Source: Lentibacillus persicus
Lineage (GTDB): Bacteria > Bacillota > Bacilli > Bacillales > Amphibacillaceae
Direction: 5' to 3'
DNA length: 64,000 nucleotides
NCBI RefSeq assembly: GCF_900112705.1
Contig: NZ_FOMR01000004.1
Span: 62,001-126,000 of the forward strand
This document shows, piece by piece, positions 56,575 to 64,000 of the stretch. Numbering within the stretch: the first letter of the stretch is position 1; each line of letters begins with the position of its first letter. Position numbers and translations under genes: made by a program. The notes below the pieces were generated by a model. The model was given only the letters and a program-made list of their open reading frames with translations, was not told where the DNA came from and ran no database searches.

Positions 56575-57513
56575 TTACCGGTAAAAATAGTTTCGGATCT
56601 CTTTTTCATCCTGTGCAATTTGTTCGATAAGTTTCTCAGCACTGGAAAACTTTACTTCATCCCGGATATATTTATGCCACTCGACGATAAGCTCTTCGCC
56701 ATATAAATCGTTGTTATAATCAAATATATTCACTTCGATTATGGGTTTCTCCCTGTCATTGGTAAATGTCGGGTTATATCCTAAGCTGGCCATTCCTTCG
56801 TACACTTCATTTTTAAAAAGCACTTTGACGGCGTATACACCAATTTTGGGAAGCAAAGCGTCGGGAGAAACCTTTATATTTGCCGTCGGATAACCAATAG
56901 CCCTGCCGCGTTTTTCGCCTTCCTCAACTGTACCCGTGACAATCAAAGGGCGGTTGAGCAAATTATTTACTTTCTTAATGTCCCCGGATTTCATAAGCTC
57001 TCTGATTCGTGTGGAACTTATTTTTTGATCGTCGGACTGAACCTCGGTGATAATAGTATAATTAAACTTGCTCTGTGCGTGGTCCTCAAGTGTTTCCACA
57101 TTGCCCAGCCCTTTGTGACCATATGAAAAGTCAAACCCGGTTACAAGGTGTTTGATGTTTAGATTAATAATGAAGTGGTTAATAAAAGCTTGCGGCTCCA
57201 GTGAAGATAAATCTTTATCAAATGTAATGACGTACAGGCGGTCAACATTAAGCTGCTGCATAAGCTCTTGTTTTACATGCAACGGTGTTATATATTGCAC
57301 ATGCTGAACATCCTTTTTCAGTACAACGGATGGGTGTGGATGGAAGGTGATGACCGCACTCTCCATCTGTTTATCCCTTGCTTTATTAACAGCTGTGTTA
57401 ATCAGTTGCTGATGCCCTTTATGAACCCCATCGAAAAAGCCGATTGCCGCTACTGTTTCTGGTAATTCATCCATTAATAATGTATGAGGATAGCTTAATT
57501 TGATAGTCCGCAA
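56575..57513 (-). CDS. ribF: Bifunctional riboflavin kinase/FAD synthetase
   Basis: An enzyme of about 312 residues making FMN and FAD from riboflavin. The N-terminal adenylyltransferase domain shows IGFFDGVHKGHQQL, GFDFSYGHKG and SSTRIRELM; the C-terminal kinase domain shows GRAIGYPTANI. TTG at 57513 is five bases after AGGTGA; a GTG at 57528 is the alternative start. Called ribC in B. subtilis, with the same neighbours truB and rpsO. Confidence 0.95.
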   Translation of the reverse strand: MRTIKLSYPHTLLMDELPETVAAIGFFDGVHKGHQQLINTAVNKARDKQMESAVITFHPHPSVVLKKDVQHVQYITPLHVKQELMQQLNVDRLYVITFDKDLSSLEPQAFINHFIINLNIKHLVTGFDFSYGHKGLGNVETLEDHAQSKFNYTIITEVQSDDQKISSTRIRELMKSGDIKKVNNLLNRPLIVTGTVEEGEKRGRAIGYPTANIKVSPDALLPKIGVYAVKVLFKNEVYEGMASLGYNPTFTNDREKPIIEVNIFDYNNDLYGEELIVEWHKYIRDEVKFSSAEKLIEQIAQDEKEIRNYFYR

Positions 57514-57533
57514 TTTTTTCACCTGCACTTTGC

Positions 57534-58433
57534 TTATTGATCATTAAAAACACGTACTGGTTTAATCATGTTGTTATATTTCGGGTGTGTTTTATAGATT
57601 GCCAGAACTTCCTTATCGTACATAACCAGAAACGGCTCGCTTGTCGGCATTTCAGGCGTCTTCTTCAATTTTTGACCATGAAGGATCCTTTTTTTGGTAC
57701 TTTCATTCACATATAACCGGGCCATATGCGTCAACCCGTTACTGATCGGTAACAATAATTCCTTGTGCCTGTTTTGACTGACCGCGGTTTCAATCGCGTC
57801 AAATGTAAATGTATCTTTTTTGTCTATAGCACCGGAACCTGTTCTGAATAAATCAGACATATGCGCAGGGTAGCCAAGCTTATGACCGATATCAACACAT
57901 AGCGTACGTATATAGGTTCCTTTAGAACAAACAACCTTTAACCAGAAACTGTCATGTGAATCTTTCTGTTCAAGCTGTTCCAGCCGATAGATAAAGACGT
58001 TGCGCTGCGGACGTTCAACCGCTTCATTTTCTCTGGCATATTCGTATAATTTTTTTCCGTTAACTTTTATTGCCGAATACATTGGCGGCACTTGTGTTAT
58101 TTGACCTCGAAATAATTTTAACACGTTTTCAATCGTTTGTTGAGATGGGGGTGATGAAACCCTTTTGACATCAACCACTGCACCAGCTTTGTCTTCAGTT
58201 TCAGTTGCACACCCCAGTTTAACTTTTGTTATGTATGTCTTTTTGGTCTCAGTTAAAAAAGATGCAATTTTGGTGGCCTTTCCAATACAAATTGGCAGAA
58301 CACCTTCAGCTTCAGGATCCAAAGTACCGGTATGCCCGACTTTTTTTGTATGGAATAGCCTGCGTATATTCATTACGCAATCATGTGAGGTCACCCCTTT
58401 GGGTTTCCATAGAGGTAAAATGCCATGCACCAT
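57534..58433 (-). CDS. truB: tRNA pseudouridine(55) synthase TruB
   Basis: A 299-residue pseudouridine synthase for U55 in the T-loop of tRNAs. The catalytic Asp is in KVGHTGTLDPEAEGVLP (about residue 41); LWKPKGVTSHD begins the protein, and MYSAIKVNGKKLYEYAR and CSKGTYIRTLCVDIG follow. The start at 58433 follows GGAGCTGGTG; the frame is open to 58544, but a hairpin and no ribosome site argue against it. Confidence 0.96.
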   Translation of the reverse strand: MVHGILPLWKPKGVTSHDCVMNIRRLFHTKKVGHTGTLDPEAEGVLPICIGKATKIASFLTETKKTYITKVKLGCATETEDKAGAVVDVKRVSSPPSQQTIENVLKLFRGQITQVPPMYSAIKVNGKKLYEYARENEAVERPQRNVFIYRLEQLEQKDSHDSFWLKVVCSKGTYIRTLCVDIGHKLGYPAHMSDLFRTGSGAIDKKDTFTFDAIETAVSQNRHKELLLPISNGLTHMARLYVNESTKKRILHGQKLKKTPEMPTSEPFLVMYDKEVLAIYKTHPKYNNMIKPVRVFNDQ

Positions 58434-58505
58434 ATCACCAGCTCCTATTGTCGGCGGAAAATTTCGCTGATTTAAATTCACCTTTAATTTTCCGAAATTG
58501 CAAGG

Positions 58506-58534
58506 AAAAAATCTGACTCGCTGATGAGTCAGAT
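58506..58534 (-). terminator. Terminator between rbfA and truB
   Basis: AATCTGACTC / GAGTCAGATT followed on the minus strand by TTTTCC, between the rbfA stop and the truB start within an otherwise tight operon. Confidence 0.8.
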
Positions 58535-58550
58535 TAATCTGCAATACTGC

Positions 58551-58892
58551 TCAGTTGTTTAAGTCACGAAGTATTTTCTCAATTCGGTTGCCATATTCAT
58601 AAGCTTCGTCAAATTCGAATGTAATTTCGGGTGTTTTTCTCAACCGGATGCGCTGACCGATTTCAGAGCGGATAAACCCTTTAGCTTTAGCAAGACCTAC
58701 AAGTGTATCGTGCTTTTCTTCTTCGCTTCCGAGAACGGAAATAAACACTTTAGCCTGCTGAAGGTCACCTGTCACTTCCACATCTGTAACGGTAACAAAC
58801 CCAATGCGCGGGTCTTTTATTTTTTGACCAATAAGTTCACCCATCTCTTTTTTCATTTGTTCTGCTACACGGTTAGCACGGATATCGCTCAT
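58551..58892 (-). CDS. rbfA: 30S ribosome-binding factor RbfA
   Basis: A 113-residue KH-like protein for late maturation of the 16S 5' end. Family stretches are [32 protein letters not shown] and [15 protein letters not shown]. Start at 58892 after AGAGGTG; a GTG nine bases earlier is part of that ribosome site. Confidence 0.96.
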   Translation of the reverse strand: MSDIRANRVAEQMKKEMGELIGQKIKDPRIGFVTVTDVEVTGDLQQAKVFISVLGSEEEKHDTLVGLAKAKGFIRSEIGQRIRLRKTPEITFEFDEAYEYGNRIEKILRDLNN

Positions 58893-59025
58893 CTTATTCA
58901 CCTCTATATAATGAAACGTCTGTCGTTACAGCCCTCGGTGTAGTACAGCAGGAATATTCACCACTGCAGAAAAAATTGAATAAAGCTCTTTACTTCACAT
59001 AATAAACGATAATCACTGTCCAGCG

Positions 59026-59304
59026 TTAAAGAGACTCTACATGTGTAATCGTCCGTTCAATTTCAGTAAATGTGTCGATAAGCTTAAGAGCAGCTTGTAT
59101 CACCTGTTCAGCATGTTTTTTTTCGTTGGAAAGCGTCACAATTCCGAACTGGGTCCGCTGCCACAAATCATGATAATCAAGTTCCGTAACGGCGACGTTC
59201 AAATCATTCCGCAACTTTGCACTGATTCGTTTAATGACAGAACGTTTTTGCTTTAATGAATGGCTTTCATACAACAGACATTCAACTTCAGCATACACTA
59301 TCAT
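59026..59304 (-). CDS. ylxP: DUF503 protein YlxP
   Basis: A 92-residue protein of the DUF503/YlxP family ([23 protein letters not shown]). Function unknown; always found between infB and rbfA in Bacillus. Its ATG overlaps the infB stop by four bases. Confidence 0.92.
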   Translation of the reverse strand: MIVYAEVECLLYESHSLKQKRSVIKRISAKLRNDLNVAVTELDYHDLWQRTQFGIVTLSNEKKHAEQVIQAALKLIDTFTEIERTITHVESL

Positions 59305-61457
59305 GTACGTTCAATTTCCTCCATGACAAATGCTTCAATAATATCGCCTTCTTTAATATCATTAAAGTTTTTAATCGTTATACCACATTCATAGTTCTGA
59401 GCCACTTCTTTTACATCGTCTTTGTAACGTTTCAGACTGTCAATCTCGCCTTCAAATTGAACGACACCATCACGAATCAGTCGTACACCTGAAGATCGTG
59501 TTATTTTTCCATCTGTTACATAACTGCCCGCAATGGTGCCGATTTTCGAAACTTTGAATGTTTCACGGACTTCAACCTGCCCGATGACTTTCTCCTCGTA
59601 TTCCGGGTCGAGCATACCTTTCATTGCAGCTTCCATTTCTTCGATGGCTTTATAGATAACACGGTGGAGTCGAACGTCCACTTTCTCAGATTCTGCAGCT
59701 TTTTTGGCGTTAGCATCAGGGCGCACGTTAAACCCGATAACAATTGCATTGGAAGCAGAGGCAAGAATAATATCAGATTCTTTGATTGCCCCAACGCCCG
59801 TATGAATAATTTTTATTTTCACGCCGTCAACATCGATCTTATTAATTGATGATGCCAATGCTTCCGCAGAACCTTGAACATCTGCTTTTATTACAATGTT
59901 TATTTCTTTCATATCGCCTTGTTTAATCTGCTCAAACAAGTCATCAAGACTTACTTTCGATGTTTCCGACCGGCTTTCCCGGATGTGTTTTTGATGACGG
60001 GCTTCCCCGACCTGACGCGCTTTTTTCTCGTCGGAAAATACGAGGAATTGATCGCCTGCTTGAGGGACATCGTTTAGGCCAGTAATCTCAACAGGTGTTG
60101 ATGGTTCAGCGGTTTTAACGCGTCTGCCTTCATCATTAACCATTGCTCGGACACGTCCAAACGTATTGCCTACAACAACCGAGTCACTAACATGCAATGT
60201 GCCGTTTTGAATTAAAAGCGTAGCAACGGATCCTCTTCCTTTTTCAAGCTGTGCTTCAATAACGGTTCCAAATGCATTAGCATCCGGATTCGCTTTCAGC
60301 TCTTCCATTTCCGAGACAAGGACCAGCATTTCGAGGAGTTCATCTATACCCTCATGCTTGATGGCGGATAAATTTACGAAGATGGTTTCGCCTCCCCAAT
60401 CTTCAGGAATCAATTCATATTCCGTCAATTCCTGCATCACACGATCAGGATTGGCTCCTTCTTTATCCATCTTATTAACTGCTACAATTATCGGAACTTC
60501 CGCAGCTTTCGCATGATTGATCGCCTCCACCGTTTGAGGCATAACACCGTCGTCCGCCGCTACCACCAACACTGCAATGTCGGTTATTTGAGCGCCGCGT
60601 GAGCGCATGCTGGTGAATGCAGCATGTCCAGGTGTATCCAGAAACGTAATCTTTTTGCCATCATTTTCAATTTGATACGCACCTATATGCTGAGTTATCC
60701 CGCCTGCTTCACCTGCAGTCACTTTTGTTTCACGTATTGAATCCAACAGGGTAGTTTTACCATGATCAACATGCCCCATTATTGTAACGACTGCAGGTCG
60801 TTCAGTTAAATTAGCCGGATTGTCTTCTTCAAGATATTTATCAAAATCAGTATCTTCTAAAATAATTTCTTTTTCTACTTCCACGCCAAACTCCTCACAT
60901 AAGAGTTCCACCGTGTCATCATCAAGGTCCTGATTCTTGTTTGCCATGACGCCAAGAAACATCAGTTTTTTAATGATTTCAGACGGGTCCTTATTTAATT
61001 TATGCGCCAAATCAGTTACTGTCAATGTCTCACTGTAAGTGATTTTCTCAGGTGTCTTTTTAACTGGTTTCGACTGCTGTTTCTGCTGATTTGAGTCAGA
61101 AGCGGGACGATTGCGGTTTCCTTTTTTATTATGCCTGTTTCGATTATTTTTATTTTGCTGTCCTTTGCGGTTGTGGTTCTGACCTTTTGCCTTGTTATTT
61201 GGATTATTCCTTTGCGGTTTGTTGCCAGTATTTCCTGATTGATTGGATGAATTTTGGTTTTGATTATTTTGACTGGATGCTGCCTTTTCATTTGATTTGT
61301 TGGAACCAAATTTCTTATCCAGTTCCACTATGGTTTCAATGGAGACCGTTGACATGTGGTTTTTGACATCAATATTCAAGTCTTTTAAATATTGAATGAC
61401 TTCTTTGCTAGTCGTATTATTTTGCTTTGCATATTCATATATACGCATTTTGCTCAT
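59301..61457 (-). CDS. infB: Translation initiation factor IF-2
   Basis: A 718-residue GTPase placing fMet-tRNA on the 30S subunit. The N-terminus ([21 protein letters not shown]) is followed by a linker of about 80 residues made almost wholly of Asn, Gln, Lys, Arg and Gly, then an IF2-N domain. G-domain motifs are [23 protein letters not shown] and NKMDK, followed by the EF-like and C-terminal tRNA-binding domains. Start at 61457 after GGGGGTGG. B. subtilis IF-2 is 716 residues. Confidence 0.97.
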   Translation of the reverse strand: MSKMRIYEYAKQNNTTSKEVIQYLKDLNIDVKNHMSTVSIETIVELDKKFGSNKSNEKAASSQNNQNQNSSNQSGNTGNKPQRNNPNNKAKGQNHNRKGQQNKNNRNRHNKKGNRNRPASDSNQQKQQSKPVKKTPEKITYSETLTVTDLAHKLNKDPSEIIKKLMFLGVMANKNQDLDDDTVELLCEEFGVEVEKEIILEDTDFDKYLEEDNPANLTERPAVVTIMGHVDHGKTTLLDSIRETKVTAGEAGGITQHIGAYQIENDGKKITFLDTPGHAAFTSMRSRGAQITDIAVLVVAADDGVMPQTVEAINHAKAAEVPIIVAVNKMDKEGANPDRVMQELTEYELIPEDWGGETIFVNLSAIKHEGIDELLEMLVLVSEMEELKANPDANAFGTVIEAQLEKGRGSVATLLIQNGTLHVSDSVVVGNTFGRVRAMVNDEGRRVKTAEPSTPVEITGLNDVPQAGDQFLVFSDEKKARQVGEARHQKHIRESRSETSKVSLDDLFEQIKQGDMKEINIVIKADVQGSAEALASSINKIDVDGVKIKIIHTGVGAIKESDIILASASNAIVIGFNVRPDANAKKAAESEKVDVRLHRVIYKAIEEMEAAMKGMLDPEYEEKVIGQVEVRETFKVSKIGTIAGSYVTDGKITRSSGVRLIRDGVVQFEGEIDSLKRYKDDVKEVAQNYECGITIKNFNDIKEGDIIEAFVMEEIERT

Positions 61458-61473
61458 AAGTCCACCCCCAAGA

Positions 61474-61776
61474 TTATTTCCCCAGCAGTGATTTGATTTT
61501 GGCGGCAAACCCCGCGTCCAATATAGCTACAGCTACGTTGTGGGATTTTCCAATAGCGTGTGCTAATGTTTCTCTATCATCAACTACTTCAAATGGGATT
61601 TTATAACTGTTACATTTGTCAGTGATTTTCTTTCGCGTCTGAACCCCTGTATCATTTGCCAGAAGGACGAGTTTAGCCCTTTTCTTCTGTATATCCTTAA
61701 TAATCGTTTCTTCCCCGACTGAACATTTTCGGGCACGATAGGCTAAGCCGACAATGTTTAAGTAACGATCATTCAT
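61474..61776 (-). CDS. ylxQ: L7Ae-like RNA-binding protein YlxQ
   Basis: A 100-residue kink-turn-binding protein of the L7Ae/L30e family: [39 protein letters not shown] and an [18 protein letters not shown] region. The RNA target is not known. Its start at 61776 lies within the end of ylxR (8-bp overlap), so translation is coupled. Confidence 0.93.
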   Translation of the reverse strand: MNDRYLNIVGLAYRARKCSVGEETIIKDIQKKRAKLVLLANDTGVQTRKKITDKCNSYKIPFEVVDDRETLAHAIGKSHNVAVAILDAGFAAKIKSLLGK

Positions 61777-62047
61777 TCGGCTTACCTTCAACTAATTTTT
61801 TAAGTTCTTCATAAATAGTCGGGTCAACATTTGTTTCCAGCTGACGATTTAAAACACCGGTTTTTTCGGCCTTTTCAATAACAGCTGAGTCATTTGAAAG
61901 ATAAGCTCCGCGCCCGTTTTTTTTTCCTGTTGGATCAATAAAAACGTCGCCTTCTTTATTACGTACAACACGGATCAATTCTTTCTTCGGCTTCATTTCA
62001 TTTGTGACCACACATTTGCGCTGCGGTACTTTTTTCTGTTTGGGCAT
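61769..62047 (-). CDS. ylxR: YlxR (DUF448) nucleic-acid-binding protein, RnpM
   Basis: A 92-residue basic protein of the YlxR family with QRKCVVTNEMKPKKELIR and KKNGRGAYLSND, the hallmark GRGAYL. In B. subtilis it has been reported to bind and modulate RNase P (RnpM). AAGGAGG precedes the ATG; it overlaps ylxQ and follows nusA by 12 bp. Confidence 0.94.
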   Translation of the reverse strand: MPKQKKVPQRKCVVTNEMKPKKELIRVVRNKEGDVFIDPTGKKNGRGAYLSNDSAVIEKAEKTGVLNRQLETNVDPTIYEELKKLVEGKPNE

Positions 62048-62059
62048 GTCTATTCCTCC

Positions 62060-63172
62060 TTATTCAAACAAGTCTTCGTCAATGTCAGAATAGGATTCTT
62101 CAGCCTGATCGGCGTTTTCTTCGTCTAAAAGTCCTTGTTCACGAGCTTCTGTTTCACTCTTTATGTCAATTTTCCAGCCTGTCAGTTTGGCTGCAAGGCG
62201 CGCATTCTGACCTCGTTTACCAATTGCCAGAGACAACTGATAGTCCGGAACGATAACTGTTGTTGCTTTATCTTCTTCATCTACAAGCACGTCAGCCACC
62301 TTGGAAGGGCTCAGTGCGTTGGAGACATATACAACAGGATCTTCAGACCATTCAACTACATCAATTTTTTCGCCTTTTAATTCATCTACAATAACTTGAA
62401 TCCGCTGACCTCTCTGTCCAACGCAGGATCCGACCGCATCGATTTCCGGGTCATCTGCATGAACAGATATTTTGGAGCGGTCGCCTGCTTCACGCGCCAC
62501 AGATTTAATTTCAACCGTACCATCATATATTTCGGGTACTTCCATTTCGAATAAACGTTTCAGAAGCCCTGGATGGGAACGGGAAATGTATATCTGCGGC
62601 CCTTTACTGGTATTCTCGACTTTATTGACAAAGACTTTCAAACGGTCATGAACATAGTAATCTTCAGTAGGCATTTGTTCAGATTCAGCAAGTTTCGCCT
62701 CAATTTTTCCCAGATTAACATATACAAAACGTGGATCTTTTCGTGAAATGATACCAGTCATGATATCTTCTTCGCGGTCTGCATATTCACTGAAAATAAC
62801 ACCGCGTTCGGCTTCTCTGACTCGCTGGGTAACGACTTGCTTAGCAGCCTGAGCAGCAATTCTGCCAAAATCTTTTGGTGTCACTTCAACTTCTATAACA
62901 TCTCCTGCTTCATAATTCGGGTTAATCTCTCTTGCTTCCTGCAAGGTGATTTCTTCCAGGCTGTTTTCAAGTTCCTCAACGACTGTTTTTCTTGAAAAGA
63001 CACGCATGGTCGCTGATTCTTCATCGATATCAACGCGCACATTTGTTGCTGACTTAAAGTTCTTTTTATATGCAGAAATTAAAGCAGCCTCAAGAGCTTC
63101 CATTAATATATCTTTATCAATTCCTTTTTCCTGTTCCAAATAATCAATCGCATCAAACAGCTGATTGCTCAC
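62060..63172 (-). CDS. nusA: Transcription elongation/termination factor NusA
   Basis: A 370-residue factor that binds RNA polymerase, promotes pausing and stimulates intrinsic termination. An N-terminal RNAP-binding domain (about 1-125) is followed by an S1 domain (AERGVIFSEYADREEDIMTG) and two KH domains (AVGSCVGQRGQRIQVIVDEL and LAIGKRGQNARLAAKLTG). The tail is acidic. It lies in rimP-nusA-ylxR-ylxQ-infB. Terminator-like hairpins in the operon leader suggest autoregulation. Confidence 0.98.
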   Translation of the reverse strand: MSNQLFDAIDYLEQEKGIDKDILMEALEAALISAYKKNFKSATNVRVDIDEESATMRVFSRKTVVEELENSLEEITLQEAREINPNYEAGDVIEVEVTPKDFGRIAAQAAKQVVTQRVREAERGVIFSEYADREEDIMTGIISRKDPRFVYVNLGKIEAKLAESEQMPTEDYYVHDRLKVFVNKVENTSKGPQIYISRSHPGLLKRLFEMEVPEIYDGTVEIKSVAREAGDRSKISVHADDPEIDAVGSCVGQRGQRIQVIVDELKGEKIDVVEWSEDPVVYVSNALSPSKVADVLVDEEDKATTVIVPDYQLSLAIGKRGQNARLAAKLTGWKIDIKSETEAREQGLLDEENADQAEESYSDIDEDLFE

Positions 63173-63187
63173 TTCTAAGTCTCCCCC

Positions 63188-63655
63188 TTACAATGATACG
63201 GATAGTCTGGCTTTAGCAATTTTATTGAAAGGTATTTCAACCAGTTTTTCATGTGTTTTTATCCGATATTTAATGACTGCCATTTCGTTAGAGAATGCAT
63301 CCAACAGCCCTTGATATTCTTTTTCACCATTTATTGGCTCATATAGTTTAACGTATACATTGCTGCCTATATTTCTTTCAAAATCCTCTTTTGACTTCAA
63401 TGGTCGCTCTACACCGGGCGATGAGACTTCTAAAAAATATGTTCCTTTTATAGGGTCTTTTTCGTCCAGTTTCTCGCCAAGTTTTTCAGAGACAAGGCCG
63501 CATTCATCAATATCAACACCGCCTTCTTTGTCAATATAAACCCGAAGAAACCAGTTTTTCCCTTCTTTCACATATTCAACATCTACTAGTTCTAATCCTT
63601 TTTCCTGCAAAATCGGAGTCACTAATTCTTCCGCCGTGTTTACAATTTCGCTCAA
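63188..63655 (-). CDS. rimP: Ribosome maturation factor RimP
   Basis: A 155-residue 30S assembly factor. Typical stretches are [39 protein letters not shown] and [24 protein letters not shown] start at 63655, seven bases after GGAGG, fits best; an upstream frame to 63676 includes the ribosome site itself. First gene of the nusA operon. Confidence 0.95.
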   Translation of the reverse strand: MSEIVNTAEELVTPILQEKGLELVDVEYVKEGKNWFLRVYIDKEGGVDIDECGLVSEKLGEKLDEKDPIKGTYFLEVSSPGVERPLKSKEDFERNIGSNVYVKLYEPINGEKEYQGLLDAFSNEMAVIKYRIKTHEKLVEIPFNKIAKARLSVSL

Positions 63656-63742
63656 CACATATCCTCCTTTATTCAATTGTTATTATTGATTAGTATGGAC
63701 TGCGGCAGGCCTTTTCATTTGCGTTTAGCCCCTTATTAATAT

Positions 63743-63771
63743 AAAACCCCTGCCAAGCGAGGTGGCAAGGG
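63743..63771 (-). terminator. Second leader hairpin of the nusA operon
   Basis: A 9-bp stem (63747-63755 with 63763-63771) followed on the minus strand by TTTTATATT, 90 bp before rimP and downstream of the promoter. Confidence 0.75.
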
Positions 63772-63798
63772 AAGACATGTGAAAAGATCCAAGAATGA

Positions 63799-63823
63799 AG
63801 AAAAGAGCGGGACTCCCCCACTC
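63799..63823 (-). terminator. First leader hairpin of the nusA operon
   Basis: GAGTGGG-GGAGT-CCCGCTC (63805-63823) followed on the minus strand by TTTTCTTC, about 30 nt after the probable transcription start. Confidence 0.65.
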
Positions 63824-63856
63824 CTTAAACCGTTCGTACCATTGCTTACCAATAGA

Positions 63857-63885
63857 ACTATATCATATTGAGCACTATGTTGCAA
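63857..63885 (-). promoter_or_regulatory. Promoter of the rimP-nusA operon
   Basis: TTGCAA (63880-63885), a 17-bp spacer and TATAGT (63857-63862) on the minus strand. The leader to rimP would be about 195 nt and contains two terminator-like hairpins. Confidence 0.75.
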
Positions 63886-63911
63886 GAAGTTGCCAAAAGC
63901 ATGCTTGCAAT

Positions 63912-64000
63912 TTAATGATTGTCACCATTTATCAAGATTTTGCGGCTTTCAGAGATGCCGGATCCAGTATTTTCAGCAACATCACGTAAGTAAGCAGTCA
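63912..64000 (-). other. Possible 3' end of an unidentified gene at the right edge
   Basis: A minus-strand frame open from the window edge ends at TAA (63912-63914) and reads about 28 residues beginning TAYLRDVAENTGSG. It does not look like the C-terminus of PolC, the expected upstream gene. A second open frame exists there too, so coding status is unsure. Confidence 0.25.

Overview
The window reads as a stretch of core chromosome from a low-GC, spore-forming Bacillaceae, most likely a moderately salt-adapted genus of the Virgibacillus/Lentibacillus/Oceanobacillus group. The basis is the protein sequences, strong purine-rich ribosome binding sites, many sporulation genes (spoVK, cotE, spoVS, spoVFA/B, spoIIIE, sirA) and very acidic extracytoplasmic segments. 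Nearly all genes lie on the minus strand, and the gene order is that of the Bacillus subtilis segment from rimP-nusA to ccdC-yneK, read right to left. No tRNA, rRNA, IS element, prophage or CRISPR array was seen.

Layout from right to left, in transcription order. 63.9-56.1 kb: the nusA operon (rimP, nusA, ylxR, ylxQ, infB, ylxP, rbfA, truB, ribF, rpsO), with a promoter and two terminator-like leader hairpins. 56.0-45.0 kb: pnp, the deacetylase-like ylxY, protease mlpA, ymxH, the dipicolinate genes spoVFA/B and the lysine/diaminopimelate genes asd, dapG and dapA, then tepA, ylzJ. 44.8-36.6 kb: spoIIIE, GntR regulator ymfC and a nucleoside ABC importer. 36.5-29.0 kb: the ymfF-ymfH-ymfI-ymfJ-ymfK-rodZ-pgsA-cinA block. 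28.9-22.1 kb: recA, RNase Y, ymdB, spoVS, miaB and ricA. 22.0-14.3 kb: cotE, mutS, mutL, a Dps-like ferritin, miaA and hfq. 14.2-9.2 kb: spoVK, hflX, ynbB and glnA. 9.2-4.2 kb: lexA divergent from a LexA-controlled set (a 31-residue membrane peptide, yneB, ynzC, tkt), then sirA and yneF. 3.7-1.3 kb: ccdA, an orphan Mrp antiporter subunit B, ccdC and, convergently, yneK. The left edge holds most of a PAS-domain histidine kinase.

Several groups work together. LexA, the yneA-position peptide and RecA are linked by visible SOS boxes. MutS and MutL form the mismatch repair pair. RNase Y and RicA belong to the mRNA maturation system. Asd, DapG and DapA make the precursor that SpoVFA/B turn into spore dipicolinate. 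NusA, IF-2, RbfA, RimP, S15 and PNPase form the transcription-translation-RNA turnover block.

The departures from the standard order are the interesting part: a hidden 28-codon holin-like toxin candidate with rearrangeable RNA pairing (16.4-16.7 kb); a yneA slot reduced to one membrane helix; a tandem structured RNA-like repeat resembling the Bacillaceae-1 motif (3.8-4.1 kb); a lone mrpB where ccdB would sit; glnA without glnR but with a palindrome over its promoter; no rnjB beside dapA; and a ymxH gene whose only well-placed start codon is ATC.
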